A stretch of 64,000 nucleotides of DNA from Oceanobacillus sojae. GTDB taxonomy: Bacteria; Bacillota; Bacilli; Bacillales; Amphibacillaceae. Shown here piece after piece: positions 17,306-25,697 of this stretch. The notes below the pieces were generated by a model, which saw nothing but the letters and a program-made list of their open reading frames with translations, searched no databases and was not told where the DNA came from. The stretch spans positions 186,001 through 250,000 of the forward strand of contig NZ_BJYM01000003.1 of NCBI RefSeq assembly GCF_007991515.1, in the 5' to 3' direction. The position numbers and the translations under genes are program-made. The stretch's first letter is position 1. Each line of letters opens with the position of its first letter.

Positions 17306-17337
17306 GTAACGAGTTGGTTTTCAGTGAGGTGCTTAAA

Positions 17338-17697
17338 ATGGATAATTACTTAGATAAAAAGCTTTTGGAAAAGGTGATTAGCCGCTTCCTCTCAAAAGAG
17401 GAACGATTATTATATGGGAAAGTTATAAATATGGAAAATGTAATTTCTGAGAGAGCTTTGACACCGGAACATTTTGTTGATTTACTCCGGGCTGAAACGC
17501 CACACAAGCAAGTAGCTGTAGAATTTAACTTATCCTTACCTGAACTTTTAGAAGTATTAAAAGAGATTGAAGAGAAAATAGAGAACAGAATAGAAAAGGT
17601 AAACACAGAAACGCGTTGGATTGACTGTACAAACGCTGTTTCAGATGCTTTTGAGACAAATGAAAACAGGAAATATTTCTATACAGAAGGATTGTAA
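17338..17697 (+). CDS. Zur-controlled protein of unknown function, 119 residues
   Basis: The start at 17338 follows GTGAGGTG; an upstream in-frame extension would run over the Zur box and is unlikely. The protein is soluble and largely helical, with one cysteine (in WIDCTN) and no zinc-ligand cluster. The central part (about residues 55-85, PHKQVAVEFNLSLPELLEVL) looks like a helix-turn-helix followed by a coiled helix. I do not recognise the family. A Zur box implies induction under zinc starvation. It does not form an obvious operon with the next gene, which has its own Zur box. Confidence 0.7.
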   Translation: MDNYLDKKLLEKVISRFLSKEERLLYGKVINMENVISERALTPEHFVDLLRAETPHKQVAVEFNLSLPELLEVLKEIEEKIENRIEKVNTETRWIDCTNAVSDAFETNENRKYFYTEGL

Positions 17698-17803
17698 ACA
17701 AAAAGAGACAGTGAAATGAGAGCTTAGAAAGAAAAATAGACATTTAGAGGCTGACAGAATAATTGATTAAGTATGTATGCCATACTAAAAAATTTTAATT
17801 ATC

Positions 17804-17824
17804 AAATCGTAATGATTACGTTTA
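17804..17824 (+). promoter_or_regulatory. Zur box upstream of the FAD oxidoreductase
   Basis: Half-site AAATCGTAAT, a central G, and ATTACGTTTA form a dyad with 8 of 10 pairs, close to the Bacillus Zur consensus. It lies 32 bp before the chosen ATG, the same spacing as the neighbouring Zur box. Confidence 0.82.
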
Positions 17825-17856
17825 TGGTTAGTGTGAAAAGGAAGAGAGGGATAGGC

Positions 17857-19017
17857 ATGTATAAATGGGTAGTAATTGGTGGAGGAATTCAAGGAAGCTG
17901 CGTAGCTTCCCGTCTGCTTGAGGAGAAAAAAGCAGAGAGAAAAGATTTATTAATTATCGATTCTCATAAACAGCCGCTGGAAAGATGGAGAACAGTTACA
18001 GATAAGATTGAAATGGAATATTTACGCTCCCCTTTAGTTCATCATTTACATACCGATCCATACAGTTTAAAAAAATATTCTTCCGTAAACAATTATGCCT
18101 CGGGCTTTAAGGGGCGGTATCAGCGGCCGCGTTTAGACATGTTTAATCAGCATTGCCTAGATTTACTGGAAGAAACAGGTGTGATGGAATGTTGGCTGCA
18201 GGGAGAGGTAAATGGACTTAAATGGACAGAGCGGGGGTGGAAAGTTGGTATTAAGGATGGACGTTGTTTCTTTAGTGAGAGGGTGGTGCTCGCTATGGGT
18301 GTTAACCATACGCCGCATTATCCATCATGGGCTGAGAAGTATAGAGATAATAAAGCGCTGGAGCATATATTTGAAATGAACAGCAGGCTCCCGGATACAG
18401 GAGATGTAATTGTTATTGGCGGCGGCATGACTGCAGGACACCTTGCTTATGCACTTACTCAAAAAGAATCCATTCATTCTGTTACCATGGTGAAACGGCA
18501 TCCGTTACGTATTCATCATTTTGACAGCGATCCTGGCTGGCTTGGACCTAAATATTTGAATAAGTACCATAAACTGACCAGCTATAAAGAAAGACGAAAA
18601 ACTATACAAAAAGCAAGGAACCGTGGTTCTATCACCAGGGATTTATATTTAAAACTGTTGAAGCAGGAGAGATTGGGAAGACTAGATATTCATACAGGCT
18701 GTATTGAGGACATAAGAGAAGATACTGATGGGAAAATGCAGCTTTTTATGGAAAATCAAGAAAAGCTGAAGGAAAGCTCTATTATGCTGGCAACGGGTCC
18801 AGCAATTGCAATGCCAGGCAAGGAATGGCTAGATCCAATAATTAAGCAAATGGGATTGCCTTGCGCGCCATGCGGATTTCCGGTTGTTCCGAAGTCACTT
18901 GAATGGAAAAATGGACTTTTTGTAGCTGGAGCATTAGCCGAGCTGGAGATTGGGCCGGTTTCTAGAAATATTGCTGGTGCAAGAAAGGCTGCAGAGCGGA
19001 TATTGCGTTATGGTTAG
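17857..19017 (+). CDS. Zur-controlled FAD/NAD(P)-binding oxidoreductase (SidA/IucD-like fold)
   Basis: The 386-residue flavoprotein has an N-terminal dinucleotide fold with GGGIQG at residues 8-13 and a second nucleotide site, VIVIGGGMTAG, near residue 188, the two-site layout of flavin N-monooxygenases and related enzymes. No signal peptide. The ATG at 17857 follows GAAGAGAGGG; the longer in-frame reading crosses the Zur box. Expression is likely derepressed in zinc deficiency. Whether it makes a metallophore, modifies a metal ligand or replaces a zinc enzyme cannot be read from the sequence. Confidence 0.75.
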   Translation: MYKWVVIGGGIQGSCVASRLLEEKKAERKDLLIIDSHKQPLERWRTVTDKIEMEYLRSPLVHHLHTDPYSLKKYSSVNNYASGFKGRYQRPRLDMFNQHCLDLLEETGVMECWLQGEVNGLKWTERGWKVGIKDGRCFFSERVVLAMGVNHTPHYPSWAEKYRDNKALEHIFEMNSRLPDTGDVIVIGGGMTAGHLAYALTQKESIHSVTMVKRHPLRIHHFDSDPGWLGPKYLNKYHKLTSYKERRKTIQKARNRGSITRDLYLKLLKQERLGRLDIHTGCIEDIREDTDGKMQLFMENQEKLKESSIMLATGPAIAMPGKEWLDPIIKQMGLPCAPCGFPVVPKSLEWKNGLFVAGALAELEIGPVSRNIAGARKAAERILRYG

Positions 19018-19041
19018 GAAAAAAGAATAAAAATATTAAGT

Positions 19042-19081
19042 CCATCCTCATTATTAGTTTATTGTATGAGGATGGTTTTTT
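19042..19081 (+). terminator. Rho-independent terminator of the oxidoreductase gene
   Basis: CCATCCTCAT (19042-19051) pairs with ATGAGGATGG (19066-19075), followed by TTTTTT. Confidence 0.88.
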
Positions 19082-19134
19082 AATGGAATTATTTTATCTT
19101 GAGTTGGAAGTTTTGATTGTGTTATATAGGGTGT

Positions 19135-19693
19135 ATTTCAATTTATGCACTTACACAAAGTGCTAAGAAATATTCTCTATCTCTATGTCATGCGCTTTTA
19201 TTTCAATCCACGCACCCACATAAGATGCGAAAGTTATGCCCATTTCAGGTACTTGTTCATCTGTATATTTCAATCCACGCACCCACATAAGATGCGAATG
19301 TTATTGCAGTCGGAGATAATCCGTTATTCGTTATTTCAATCCACGCACCCACATAAGATGCGAAAAAGGCACGGAAGATGACCGTGACCTCTGGCCGATT
19401 TCAATCCACGCACCCACATAAGATGCGAAAAGTAGCCAGCACCATACGTGATTCGGTATTCCTATTTCAATCCACGCACCCACATAAGATGCGAATAACC
19501 AGCGCAAAAATGGCTGGCGATGGTGGAGATTTCAATCCACGCACCCACATAAGATGCGAAAACATGATTATAATTCTTAGATTGAGTTCTTGTGATTTCA
19601 ATCCACGCACCCACATAAGATGCGAAACCCGGCTAAGCGATTAAGTCAACGCGGTATTTGGATTTCAATCCACGCACCCACATAAGATGCGAA
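19135..19693 (-). CRISPR. CRISPR array 1, type I-C-like repeats, 8 intact plus 1 degenerate repeat
   Basis: Eight identical 32-bp repeats start at 19200, 19267, 19333, 19398, 19464, 19529, 19595 and 19662; each begins ATTTCAATCCACGCA and ends ATAAGATGCGAA. The seven intact spacers are 33-35 bp and all different. A ninth, degenerate repeat (19135-19166, 23 of 32 matches, mostly C-to-T changes) is in register with a 33-bp spacer. Read on the reverse strand the repeat ends GTGGATTGAAAT, the I-C style 3' end, so the array is read leftwards, the leader is on the right and the degenerate repeat marks the old end. No cas gene is in the window. Confidence 0.97.
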
Positions 19694-19867
19694 AGCGTAC
19701 ATAATAAAGCTATGTACAGCAAGTCTTTATAAACAATAAAGTGCTAACCAGAATCTAACTTCCCGCCTTTTGATTCATTTTTATTTGAAACCTCATGAAA
19801 TCCTTATAAATTAAGAGGTGCTAACCTCCCTAGTAATTCATGTTTGCTTCAGGTTAGCACCTCTTAA
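19694..19867 (-). promoter_or_regulatory. Leader region of CRISPR array 1 with GTGCTAACC motifs
   Basis: Adjacent to the newest repeat is A/T-rich DNA with a small hairpin (GTACATA/TATGTAC, 19697-19717), one GTGCTAACC at 19741-19749 and a perfect 17-bp inverted repeat, TTAAGAGGTGCTAACCT (19811-19827) with AGGTTAGCACCTCTTAA (19851-19867). The same motif set recurs beside array 2, so it is a conserved leader element rather than chance. It may be a transcription signal, an adaptation-factor site or a terminator of upstream reading. Confidence 0.7.
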
Positions 19868-20020
19868 AGAATAATTTGCTTGAAATATATTCATAAAATG
19901 TTTTTCTCTATTCTGATAAGTTCTGCATAACCAATTAATATAATTCTACTTTATCATAAATACAAATGATAATCATAACTAATTACCCCACATACATACC
20001 TTGAACGACTTACCAATTTT

Positions 20021-20052
20021 ATTTCCATCTACGCATCTATGTAGAATTTGAA
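20021..20052 (-). repeat. Orphan degenerate CRISPR repeat
   Basis: This 32-bp stretch starts ATTTCCATCTACGCATCT and ends GAA. It matches the array 2 repeat at 23 and the array 1 repeat at 22 of 32 positions, with ATTTC, ACGCA and the terminal GAA kept. It lies beyond the array 1 leader, so it may be a relic of a further array. Confidence 0.5.
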
Positions 20053-20334
20053 AGCATATTAACTGCTTAAAAAATAAGATACCATCATACATTTTTGTCC
20101 ATTTAAAGTAAGAAAGGTCATTGCAGAGAAAGAAGAATAAAGTATAGACAAGCTAAGTGTATTATTTAAATTTTGTTTAAAAATGAAGGATTTTCGTCCG
20201 CTTCCTAATAACTCTTGTTATGATTATTAAATAGGGATTACAACACTTTATGAAATTCTTTTAAAATAATTCAGCAAACAAATGAAATAGAAGCAATAAT
20301 ACTAATAAAAATTAGATGCCAATGGGGTGGGGAA
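20053..20334 (+). other. Intergenic region before the two-component system
   Basis: A/T-rich DNA. I see no gene, terminator or clear promoter here apart from the GGGGTGGGG ribosome site just before the response regulator. Confidence 0.5.
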
Positions 20335-21003
20335 ATGGCAAAAACCCTATACATCGAAGACGAAAAAGAAATCGGACAATGGGTGACAGAAGATTTAACA
20401 GGAAGAGGTCATGATGTAACTTGGCTAACATCCGGAAACCAATTAGAACAATATTTAAATAATATAGACCTTGCTATTTTAGATATTATGCTGCCGGGAC
20501 TTGATGGTTTCTCAATCGGAAAACGGATCAAAAAAGCAAACCAGGATACGCCAATAGTGATGTTATCCGCACGCTCTGCAGTGGAGGACAAACTGGAGGG
20601 GTTAAGCTTTGCGGATGATTATGTTACAAAACCATTCCATCCCGACGAATTGGCTGCACGTGTGGATGCCTTGCTCCGCCGTTTTCAAAAAGAAGAAGGT
20701 ATTCTCGAAATTAGACATCTGCAAATAGATACGAAATCGTTGATTATTATCAATAAGCAGACAGAGAAAGAAATTTTACTGACCGGGAAGCAGTATCAGC
20801 TATTTCAATACTTCCTTCGTCATCTGAATCAGATTTTAACGAAGGAACAGCTTTATGAAGGTGTATGGGGAGAGCGTTTTATGGAAGGGGATAAAACATT
20901 GATGGTGCATATCCGCTATTTGCGTGAGAAAATTGAAGAAAATCCAGCGAAACCGACTATTATTGAAACCATTCGCGGGATTGGTTATCGGGTGAAAAAA
21001 TGA
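20335..21003 (+). CDS. OmpR-family response regulator
   Basis: The 222-residue protein has a receiver domain with acidic pocket IEDE (7-10), phosphoacceptor Asp50 in LAILDIMLPG and conserved Lys99 in YVTKPF, then an OmpR-type winged helix (about 125-222). The usual GLxxGADDY segment reads GLSFADDY, one residue shorter. It overlaps the next gene by four bases (ATGA), so regulator and kinase are coupled. Targets are unknown; the ABC transporter at 24.8-27.1 kb is one candidate because such pairs often govern peptide-antibiotic exporters. Confidence 0.9.
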   Translation: MAKTLYIEDEKEIGQWVTEDLTGRGHDVTWLTSGNQLEQYLNNIDLAILDIMLPGLDGFSIGKRIKKANQDTPIVMLSARSAVEDKLEGLSFADDYVTKPFHPDELAARVDALLRRFQKEEGILEIRHLQIDTKSLIIINKQTEKEILLTGKQYQLFQYFLRHLNQILTKEQLYEGVWGERFMEGDKTLMVHIRYLREKIEENPAKPTIIETIRGIGYRVKK

Positions 21004-22367
21004 AACGGTTTTTGAAGTCCTTATTAGCGAAATATATATTGATTATTCTCATTGCACTTTTTTTATTTCAAGCCGCCTATATTACTATTGTTATTGTTTT
21101 CTTTAATCTGATGGGAGATCCGGATTCGCCCGGAAATGGCCAGGAGTCGTATGACGAAATAGAAGAAAACTGGCATCAGGAAGCCAGTCAAATAATATCA
21201 GAAGATACCATTGCTCATGTATTTGAGGAATGGCAGGAAGTGTATCCGAATGCTTCTATGTTTTGGGTAGATGGAGACGGAGTTTTGAATCTACAAAGCA
21301 ATCTTCAGGAAAATTTACCGGATGAATGGAACGTTACCTATACCGCACAATTTTTAAAAAATCATTATGATGAAGATCCATTTACTGTCGTTGCTTTTGT
21401 AGGAGGCCATGAGGAAGAGGGGTTTATTGTTTTCCAGCTGCCTCGGGACATGCTTAAGTCCGAGGGGCAACGACTGAACGAAGAATATGGATGGACAATT
21501 GTTATATTGACAATTGGCGTTGTATTTTTATTTATATTTCTTTCCTTATGGTTTTTCAGAGGGATCCGTAAACGTCTTGTCCATCTGCAAGAAGCAATGG
21601 AAATTCGGGATACGGATGGACTGCCGATTCTTATTGAAGAGAAGAAGCAGGATGAGATTGGTGATTTGGAGAAGTCCTTTAATCGAATGGTGCAGGAATT
21701 AAGAGAAAGCAGGGAGCGCGAACAGGAGGAGGAGCAGCTGCGTAAAGAGCTGATAGCCAACTTATCGCATGATTTACGTACACCTTTAACCAAAATAAAC
21801 GCACAGGCCTACACATTGCAGAAAATGGATTTACCAACAGAAGCAAAGCGTTCTCTTAAGCTGACGTCCACATCTATTGAAGACGTGGATAGATTAATCG
21901 AAAATCTAATGTCTTATACATTGCTGATGGCGAGTAAGTATAGGAAGGATTTAAAAGAAATAAATATTATCCGATTTCTCCGTCAATACCTGGCAGCCTG
22001 GTATCCAGTTTTTGAAAAGGAAGAATTTGAAGTTGATATTGACATAGAAGCCTTTGAACAGAATAAATGGGAAATTGATCCATTATGGTTCAGCCGGATT
22101 TTGGATAATCTCCTGCAAAATGTTCTTCGTCATGCAACAGATGGAAAATATATTGCTGTGTGGACAGAATCAACAGAACATTATGATGCCATTGTGGTTA
22201 CAGATAAAGGGAAGGGTATGCAGGTGGATACAGAGCAAAAAGGAGCAGGAATCGGTCTTTCCATTGTTGATATGATGGTAAAGGGGATGCATCTGGATTG
22301 GGAAATTGATTCGACAGAAAAAGGAACAACGATAAAGATTATCAGGATGAAAAGAGCAGGCAATTAG
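21000..22367 (+). CDS. Sensor histidine kinase
   Basis: The 455-residue membrane kinase has a membrane helix at about 12-36, an extracytoplasmic sensor of about 125 residues rich in acid and Trp, a second helix at about 165-187, a HAMP domain (about 185-238), a dimerisation domain with phospho-accepting His257 in NLSHDLRTPLTK, and an HATPase domain with DNLLQNVLRHA and GKGMQ-GAGIGLSI boxes. It is coupled to the upstream response regulator. The stimulus is unknown; the large acidic sensor could bind a cationic compound or metal, which is inference. Confidence 0.9.
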   Translation: MKRFLKSLLAKYILIILIALFLFQAAYITIVIVFFNLMGDPDSPGNGQESYDEIEENWHQEASQIISEDTIAHVFEEWQEVYPNASMFWVDGDGVLNLQSNLQENLPDEWNVTYTAQFLKNHYDEDPFTVVAFVGGHEEEGFIVFQLPRDMLKSEGQRLNEEYGWTIVILTIGVVFLFIFLSLWFFRGIRKRLVHLQEAMEIRDTDGLPILIEEKKQDEIGDLEKSFNRMVQELRESREREQEEEQLRKELIANLSHDLRTPLTKINAQAYTLQKMDLPTEAKRSLKLTSTSIEDVDRLIENLMSYTLLMASKYRKDLKEINIIRFLRQYLAAWYPVFEKEEFEVDIDIEAFEQNKWEIDPLWFSRILDNLLQNVLRHATDGKYIAVWTESTEHYDAIVVTDKGKGMQVDTEQKGAGIGLSIVDMMVKGMHLDWEIDSTEKGTTIKIIRMKRAGN

Positions 22368-22412
22368 TCTTTTTATTTTCAGCTAAAAAAATTAAGGAAG
22401 GGAGGAATCTCG

Positions 22413-22904
22413 GTGACAAGTATTTACACCTATTGGGGAAATGGTGAAGTAAAACTAACCTGGATACAAGATAACAATCTGCCTGAAAGTAAGCTTATAA
22501 CAAGTGTACATGGTTTATGCTTCAAAAACGATAAGCTGCTCCTTGTAAATTTAAATGATAGAGGCTGGGATATACCCGGGGGACATATTGAAAAGAGAGA
22601 GGCACCTGAAGCGTGTTTTAAACGTGAAGCATATGAAGAAGGCTATATTACAGGGAGTTGTTCTCTCTTAGGATATATCGAAGTAAATCATACCGAAAAT
22701 ATCGAATGGAATTCGGATAGACCATATCCGAAAGTCGGTTATCAGGTGTTTTACTGTATGGATGTTCAGCGAGTTTATGAGTTTAAGGGTGCTTATGAAT
22801 CAGGAAAAAGAATCTGGATAGATCCGGGAGAAGTAGAAAATTACAATAATAATTGGAGTACGTTGCATCAAAATATTTTAGATAAAGCCACACAAAGTAA
22901 TTAA
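22413..22904 (+). CDS. NUDIX hydrolase
   Basis: The 163-residue protein carries a Nudix box at residues 56-78 (GGHIEKREAPEACFKREAYE followed by EGY). Compared with the consensus ending REUxEExGU, it lacks one residue before the final glycine, so activity may differ. The GTG start follows AAGGGAGG. The substrate cannot be read from sequence. It lies 45 bases after the kinase gene and may be cotranscribed with the two-component genes. Confidence 0.75.
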   Translation: MTSIYTYWGNGEVKLTWIQDNNLPESKLITSVHGLCFKNDKLLLVNLNDRGWDIPGGHIEKREAPEACFKREAYEEGYITGSCSLLGYIEVNHTENIEWNSDRPYPKVGYQVFYCMDVQRVYEFKGAYESGKRIWIDPGEVENYNNNWSTLHQNILDKATQSN

Positions 22905-22928
22905 TATACGATTCTTTTACAATAGAAT

Positions 22929-22977
22929 AGTAAAAAGCAGTGAAATCCTTACAAGGTGGAGGTCACCGCTTTTTACT
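22929..22977. terminator. Bidirectional terminator between NUDIX and anti-sigma genes
   Basis: AGTAAAAAGCAGTGA (22929-22943) pairs with TCACCGCTTTTTACT (22963-22977) with one mismatch. U-tracts exist on both strands, so it can serve the convergent genes. Confidence 0.75.
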
Positions 22978-23011
22978 GTTTAAAGTATTCAGATATATTT
23001 CCGATAATAGT

Positions 23012-24082
23012 CTATTTTGGTATTTCAATGATAATAGGTTCAAATTCAACATCTTTAAAAGAATCTTTTTTTTCTATTTTAATCTCTTCCCCGTTTTTAT
23101 CAAACTCCACGCCTCTAAATAAGTAAGGAATAATTGTCAACTCTGTAACATTGGAATCAATTGGACCAAACAGTTCAATATTTTTAAATCCCGGATTATT
23201 ATCAAAAAACCAGCTTTCTCCACTTCCGGAAAAGGACGTAATTTCATTGCCATCCTGATCAAACAAATTTATTCCAATACGACCTACCCGGTTAATACCA
23301 AAATTTGTTTTTTCATCAAGGCTTTCATAAGATATGCTGACGCCTAGTTCGCTGAGAGACAGATCTGTAATAGTAAGGTTAATTCCGTCAGCACTTTGGG
23401 AATGCTGGACAGGAATGGTTTGAATGTTCTCCATTTTTTCTACAGGAGTTGAAAAATTCCAAGCTTCTTCATTCTCCCCATGTAAAATCACTCCCAGTTC
23501 AAATTTATCCGGCATTTCTTCTGTTACCTTTATTTCCTGAACTGCTGTCCGGGTTGTTGCTGATTGACTAGATTCCATATACATTAATGAACCCATACTT
23601 GGTGATTCTCCATTAATGGTAAACTCCATACCAGCACTAGTATAATTCTCTTCAAGTGGTTTTTTTGATTCAATAATATAACTAACGCTAATATTATTCT
23701 GGTCATACAAGACTTCATCGAGTGTTACAGAGATTCCGTTAACGGTCTGGGTTTCGCCAATTTGGCTGGTTAATCCCTGCTTATGGGCTTTTTCGAGGTT
23801 AGCTAGGTTCGAATTTTCAAATACAGAACCGATAATAGGAATCTGAGACAGGCTGCTTGCCAGCGCTGGTGAATAGTATGATGAACCAACTAATATGACA
23901 AAAATAACTGCCACACTGCCAAAAGCATAGAATATTTTTCGTTTAATCTTGTTTCTTCGGCGCTGCTGAGGATTCACTGTCCCTTTCCTGCGTTGTTTTT
24001 CTGCTTGTTCTATACCCATTTGAATAGCTGAACGTACTTGTTCTTTAGGGAAAGGTTCTAATTGCTTATGTCGATTGTTCAT
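23012..24082 (-). CDS. DUF4179-type anti-sigma factor, membrane anchored
   Basis: The 356-residue protein has a cationic cytoplasmic N-terminus, one membrane helix at about residues 50-70, and a long extracytoplasmic part that starts with a DUF4179-like segment (SPALASSLSQIPIIGSVFEN) followed by beta-rich sequence. This is the usual layout of anti-sigma factors that hold an ECF sigma factor at the membrane. Its start overlaps the sigma gene by 17 bases, which couples their synthesis. The signal it senses is unknown. Confidence 0.8.
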   Translation of the reverse strand: MNNRHKQLEPFPKEQVRSAIQMGIEQAEKQRRKGTVNPQQRRRNKIKRKIFYAFGSVAVIFVILVGSSYYSPALASSLSQIPIIGSVFENSNLANLEKAHKQGLTSQIGETQTVNGISVTLDEVLYDQNNISVSYIIESKKPLEENYTSAGMEFTINGESPSMGSLMYMESSQSATTRTAVQEIKVTEEMPDKFELGVILHGENEEAWNFSTPVEKMENIQTIPVQHSQSADGINLTITDLSLSELGVSISYESLDEKTNFGINRVGRIGINLFDQDGNEITSFSGSGESWFFDNNPGFKNIELFGPIDSNVTELTIIPYLFRGVEFDKNGEEIKIEKKDSFKDVEFEPIIIEIPK

Positions 24083-24608
24083 TTAACTTATAACTCCTTT
24101 CTATTTCGATTCTTAATTTTTTCTTTGCTCTGCGTAAATATGTTTTTATTGTTCCTGCAGGCTTCTCCATAACCTCTGCAATATCCTGAATTGACAGGTT
24201 GTGGTAATAAAATAAGATAATAGAAGTCTGATAGGATGCTTTCAGCTTGGATAACGCTTCACTCAGATGAAATGATTCTATTTCTTGCTCCTGCTTGCTC
24301 TCTAATCGAAATAACAATTCATTTTCTTCAAAAGGAATAATTTGATTCCGTTCTTTTAAAAGCTGGTAACACTCGCGTATCAGGATGCGGAATAGCCATG
24401 TTGAAAAATATTCCGGATTTCGTAATTGACCAATGGATAGAAATGCTTTACAGGATGTTTCCTGAATAGCGTCCAAAGCATCCTGTTTATTGTTAACGTA
24501 AGAGAGCGCTTTGTAATACAGCATTTGTTCTTCCAGGAAGAGCAGTTCTTCAAAAGCCGCAGCATCTCCATTAATAGCTTTTTTCACGGTATGTATATTG
24601 TGCTTCAC
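24066..24608 (-). CDS. ECF-type RNA polymerase sigma factor
   Basis: The 180-residue protein has sigma region 2 (YVNNKQDALDAIQETSCKAF, then LRNPEYFSTWLFRILIREC) and region 4 (YQTSIILFYYHNLSIQDIAE, then PAGTIKTYLRRAKKKL). The GTG start at 24608 follows GGGGAGG by nine bases; a longer in-frame reading lacks a ribosome site. It is paired with the overlapping DUF4179 anti-sigma gene. It resembles SigV/SigW-group envelope-stress factors, but the precise subgroup is not assigned. Confidence 0.87.
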   Translation of the reverse strand: MKHNIHTVKKAINGDAAAFEELLFLEEQMLYYKALSYVNNKQDALDAIQETSCKAFLSIGQLRNPEYFSTWLFRILIRECYQLLKERNQIIPFEENELLFRLESKQEQEIESFHLSEALSKLKASYQTSIILFYYHNLSIQDIAEVMEKPAGTIKTYLRRAKKKLRIEIERSYKLNEQST

Positions 24609-24637
24609 TGTATAATTCCTCCCCTCATTTATTAGAG

Positions 24638-24663
24638 TCATTTAGGGATATAAAAAGTTTCAC
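24638..24663 (-). promoter_or_regulatory. Candidate autoregulatory ECF promoter
   Basis: On the reverse strand TGAAAC followed by a T-run (24663 leftwards) matches the -35 of Bacillus ECF promoters. The -10 position, 16 bp on, reads TGAC rather than the usual CGTA/CGTC, so the match is only half convincing. It sits about 50 bp before the sigma start codon. Confidence 0.4.
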
Positions 24664-24785
24664 TTTCTTTATTTTCTTGAAATATTTTTTGTCTTATAGT
24701 ACCCGGCTTTTTAACCAAACTTTAAACAAAGTCCATACTTCATTTTAACCTTGCACCCCTATCCTTGAAAGTAGAGGTGATAAGG

Positions 24786-25697
24786 ATGGAATATATCGTA
24801 GAAACGAAGCATTTAACAAAATCATTTGGAAAAGAAAAAGCAGTATCAAATTTGGAAATGAAGATACCTAAGGGAGAGATATATGGATTTCTTGGTCCAA
24901 ATGGAGCTGGAAAAACAACAACCATCCGCATGCTGTTGGGACTAATGCGTCCGACTTCCGGATCTGTACAGCTATTTGGAAAAGATATGAAAAACAATCG
25001 GATAGAAATTTTGAAAAATGTCGGCTCGCTGGTAGAAAATCCTTCCTACTACCCGCATTTAACTGCCAAGGAAAATTTAGAAGCAAGCAGAAAAATTCTT
25101 AACGTGCCAAAGAAGAGAATTGATGAAGTACTTCAACAGGTTCGCCTGCATGAGGTTGCCAATAAAAAAGTAAAAGGATTTTCGCTTGGAATGAAGCAGC
25201 GACTCGGGATTGCCGCTGCCATGCTGCACCAGCCGGAGCTGTTGATTTTGGATGAACCTACAAATGGTTTAGACCCGTCTGGCATTATTGAAATGAGGCA
25301 GCTGATTCAGAGTCTTCCGGAAGAATATGGTATGACAGTGCTGATATCCAGTCATCTACTGTCTGAGATTGATCAGATGGCTACCAGAGTAGGTGTTGTA
25401 TCTAAGGGGAAAATGATCTTTCAGGACTCGATCGAGACCATGCGTAAATTTGCTCAAGCTTCTATCCAGGTGAAGGTGAATGATAACGAAGCAGCGTGGC
25501 GTTCTTTGCTTGCCAATGGACAAAAAGCGGATTTAGAGAAAGAAAGTGTGACCTTGCAGGCGGAAGATGATGAGCAGGTAGCAGCTTCCATTCGCTATCT
25601 TGTTCAGCTGGGGTTCTCTATTTATCGGGTACAGGAGGAAAAAAGGTCTCTGGAGAATATATTCTTAGAGATGACAAAGGAGGAGCAGGCAGGATGA
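24786..25697 (+). CDS. ABC-2 transporter ATP-binding protein (BcrA-like)
   Basis: The 303-residue ATPase has Walker A GPNGAGKT at 37-44, a signature loop GFSLGMKQRL and Walker B LLILDEPTNGLDP, plus a C-terminal extension typical of bacitracin/lantibiotic-resistance ATPases. The ATG at 24786 follows GAGGTGATAAGG; a start seven codons upstream would overlap the ribosome site. Its stop overlaps the next start, and two related permeases follow, giving a three-gene export unit likely protecting against a peptide antibiotic. Confidence 0.88.
   Translation: MEYIVETKHLTKSFGKEKAVSNLEMKIPKGEIYGFLGPNGAGKTTTIRMLLGLMRPTSGSVQLFGKDMKNNRIEILKNVGSLVENPSYYPHLTAKENLEASRKILNVPKKRIDEVLQQVRLHEVANKKVKGFSLGMKQRLGIAAAMLHQPELLILDEPTNGLDPSGIIEMRQLIQSLPEEYGMTVLISSHLLSEIDQMATRVGVVSKGKMIFQDSIETMRKFAQASIQVKVNDNEAAWRSLLANGQKADLEKESVTLQAEDDEQVAASIRYLVQLGFSIYRVQEEKRSLENIFLEMTKEEQAG

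Noticed and set aside
17236-17337. Upstream in-frame extension of the 119-residue gene
   Set aside because: It would translate through the Zur box and has no ribosome site; the ATG at 17338 has one.
19145-19644. Reading frames of 78 and 88 codons with repeated peptide units
   Set aside because: They are translations of the CRISPR repeats and spacers; the peptide repetition follows the 32-bp repeat and there are no ribosome sites.
19966-19982. Fur-box-like TGATAATCATAA stretch
   Set aside because: Only one half-site fits and no iron-related gene is nearby.
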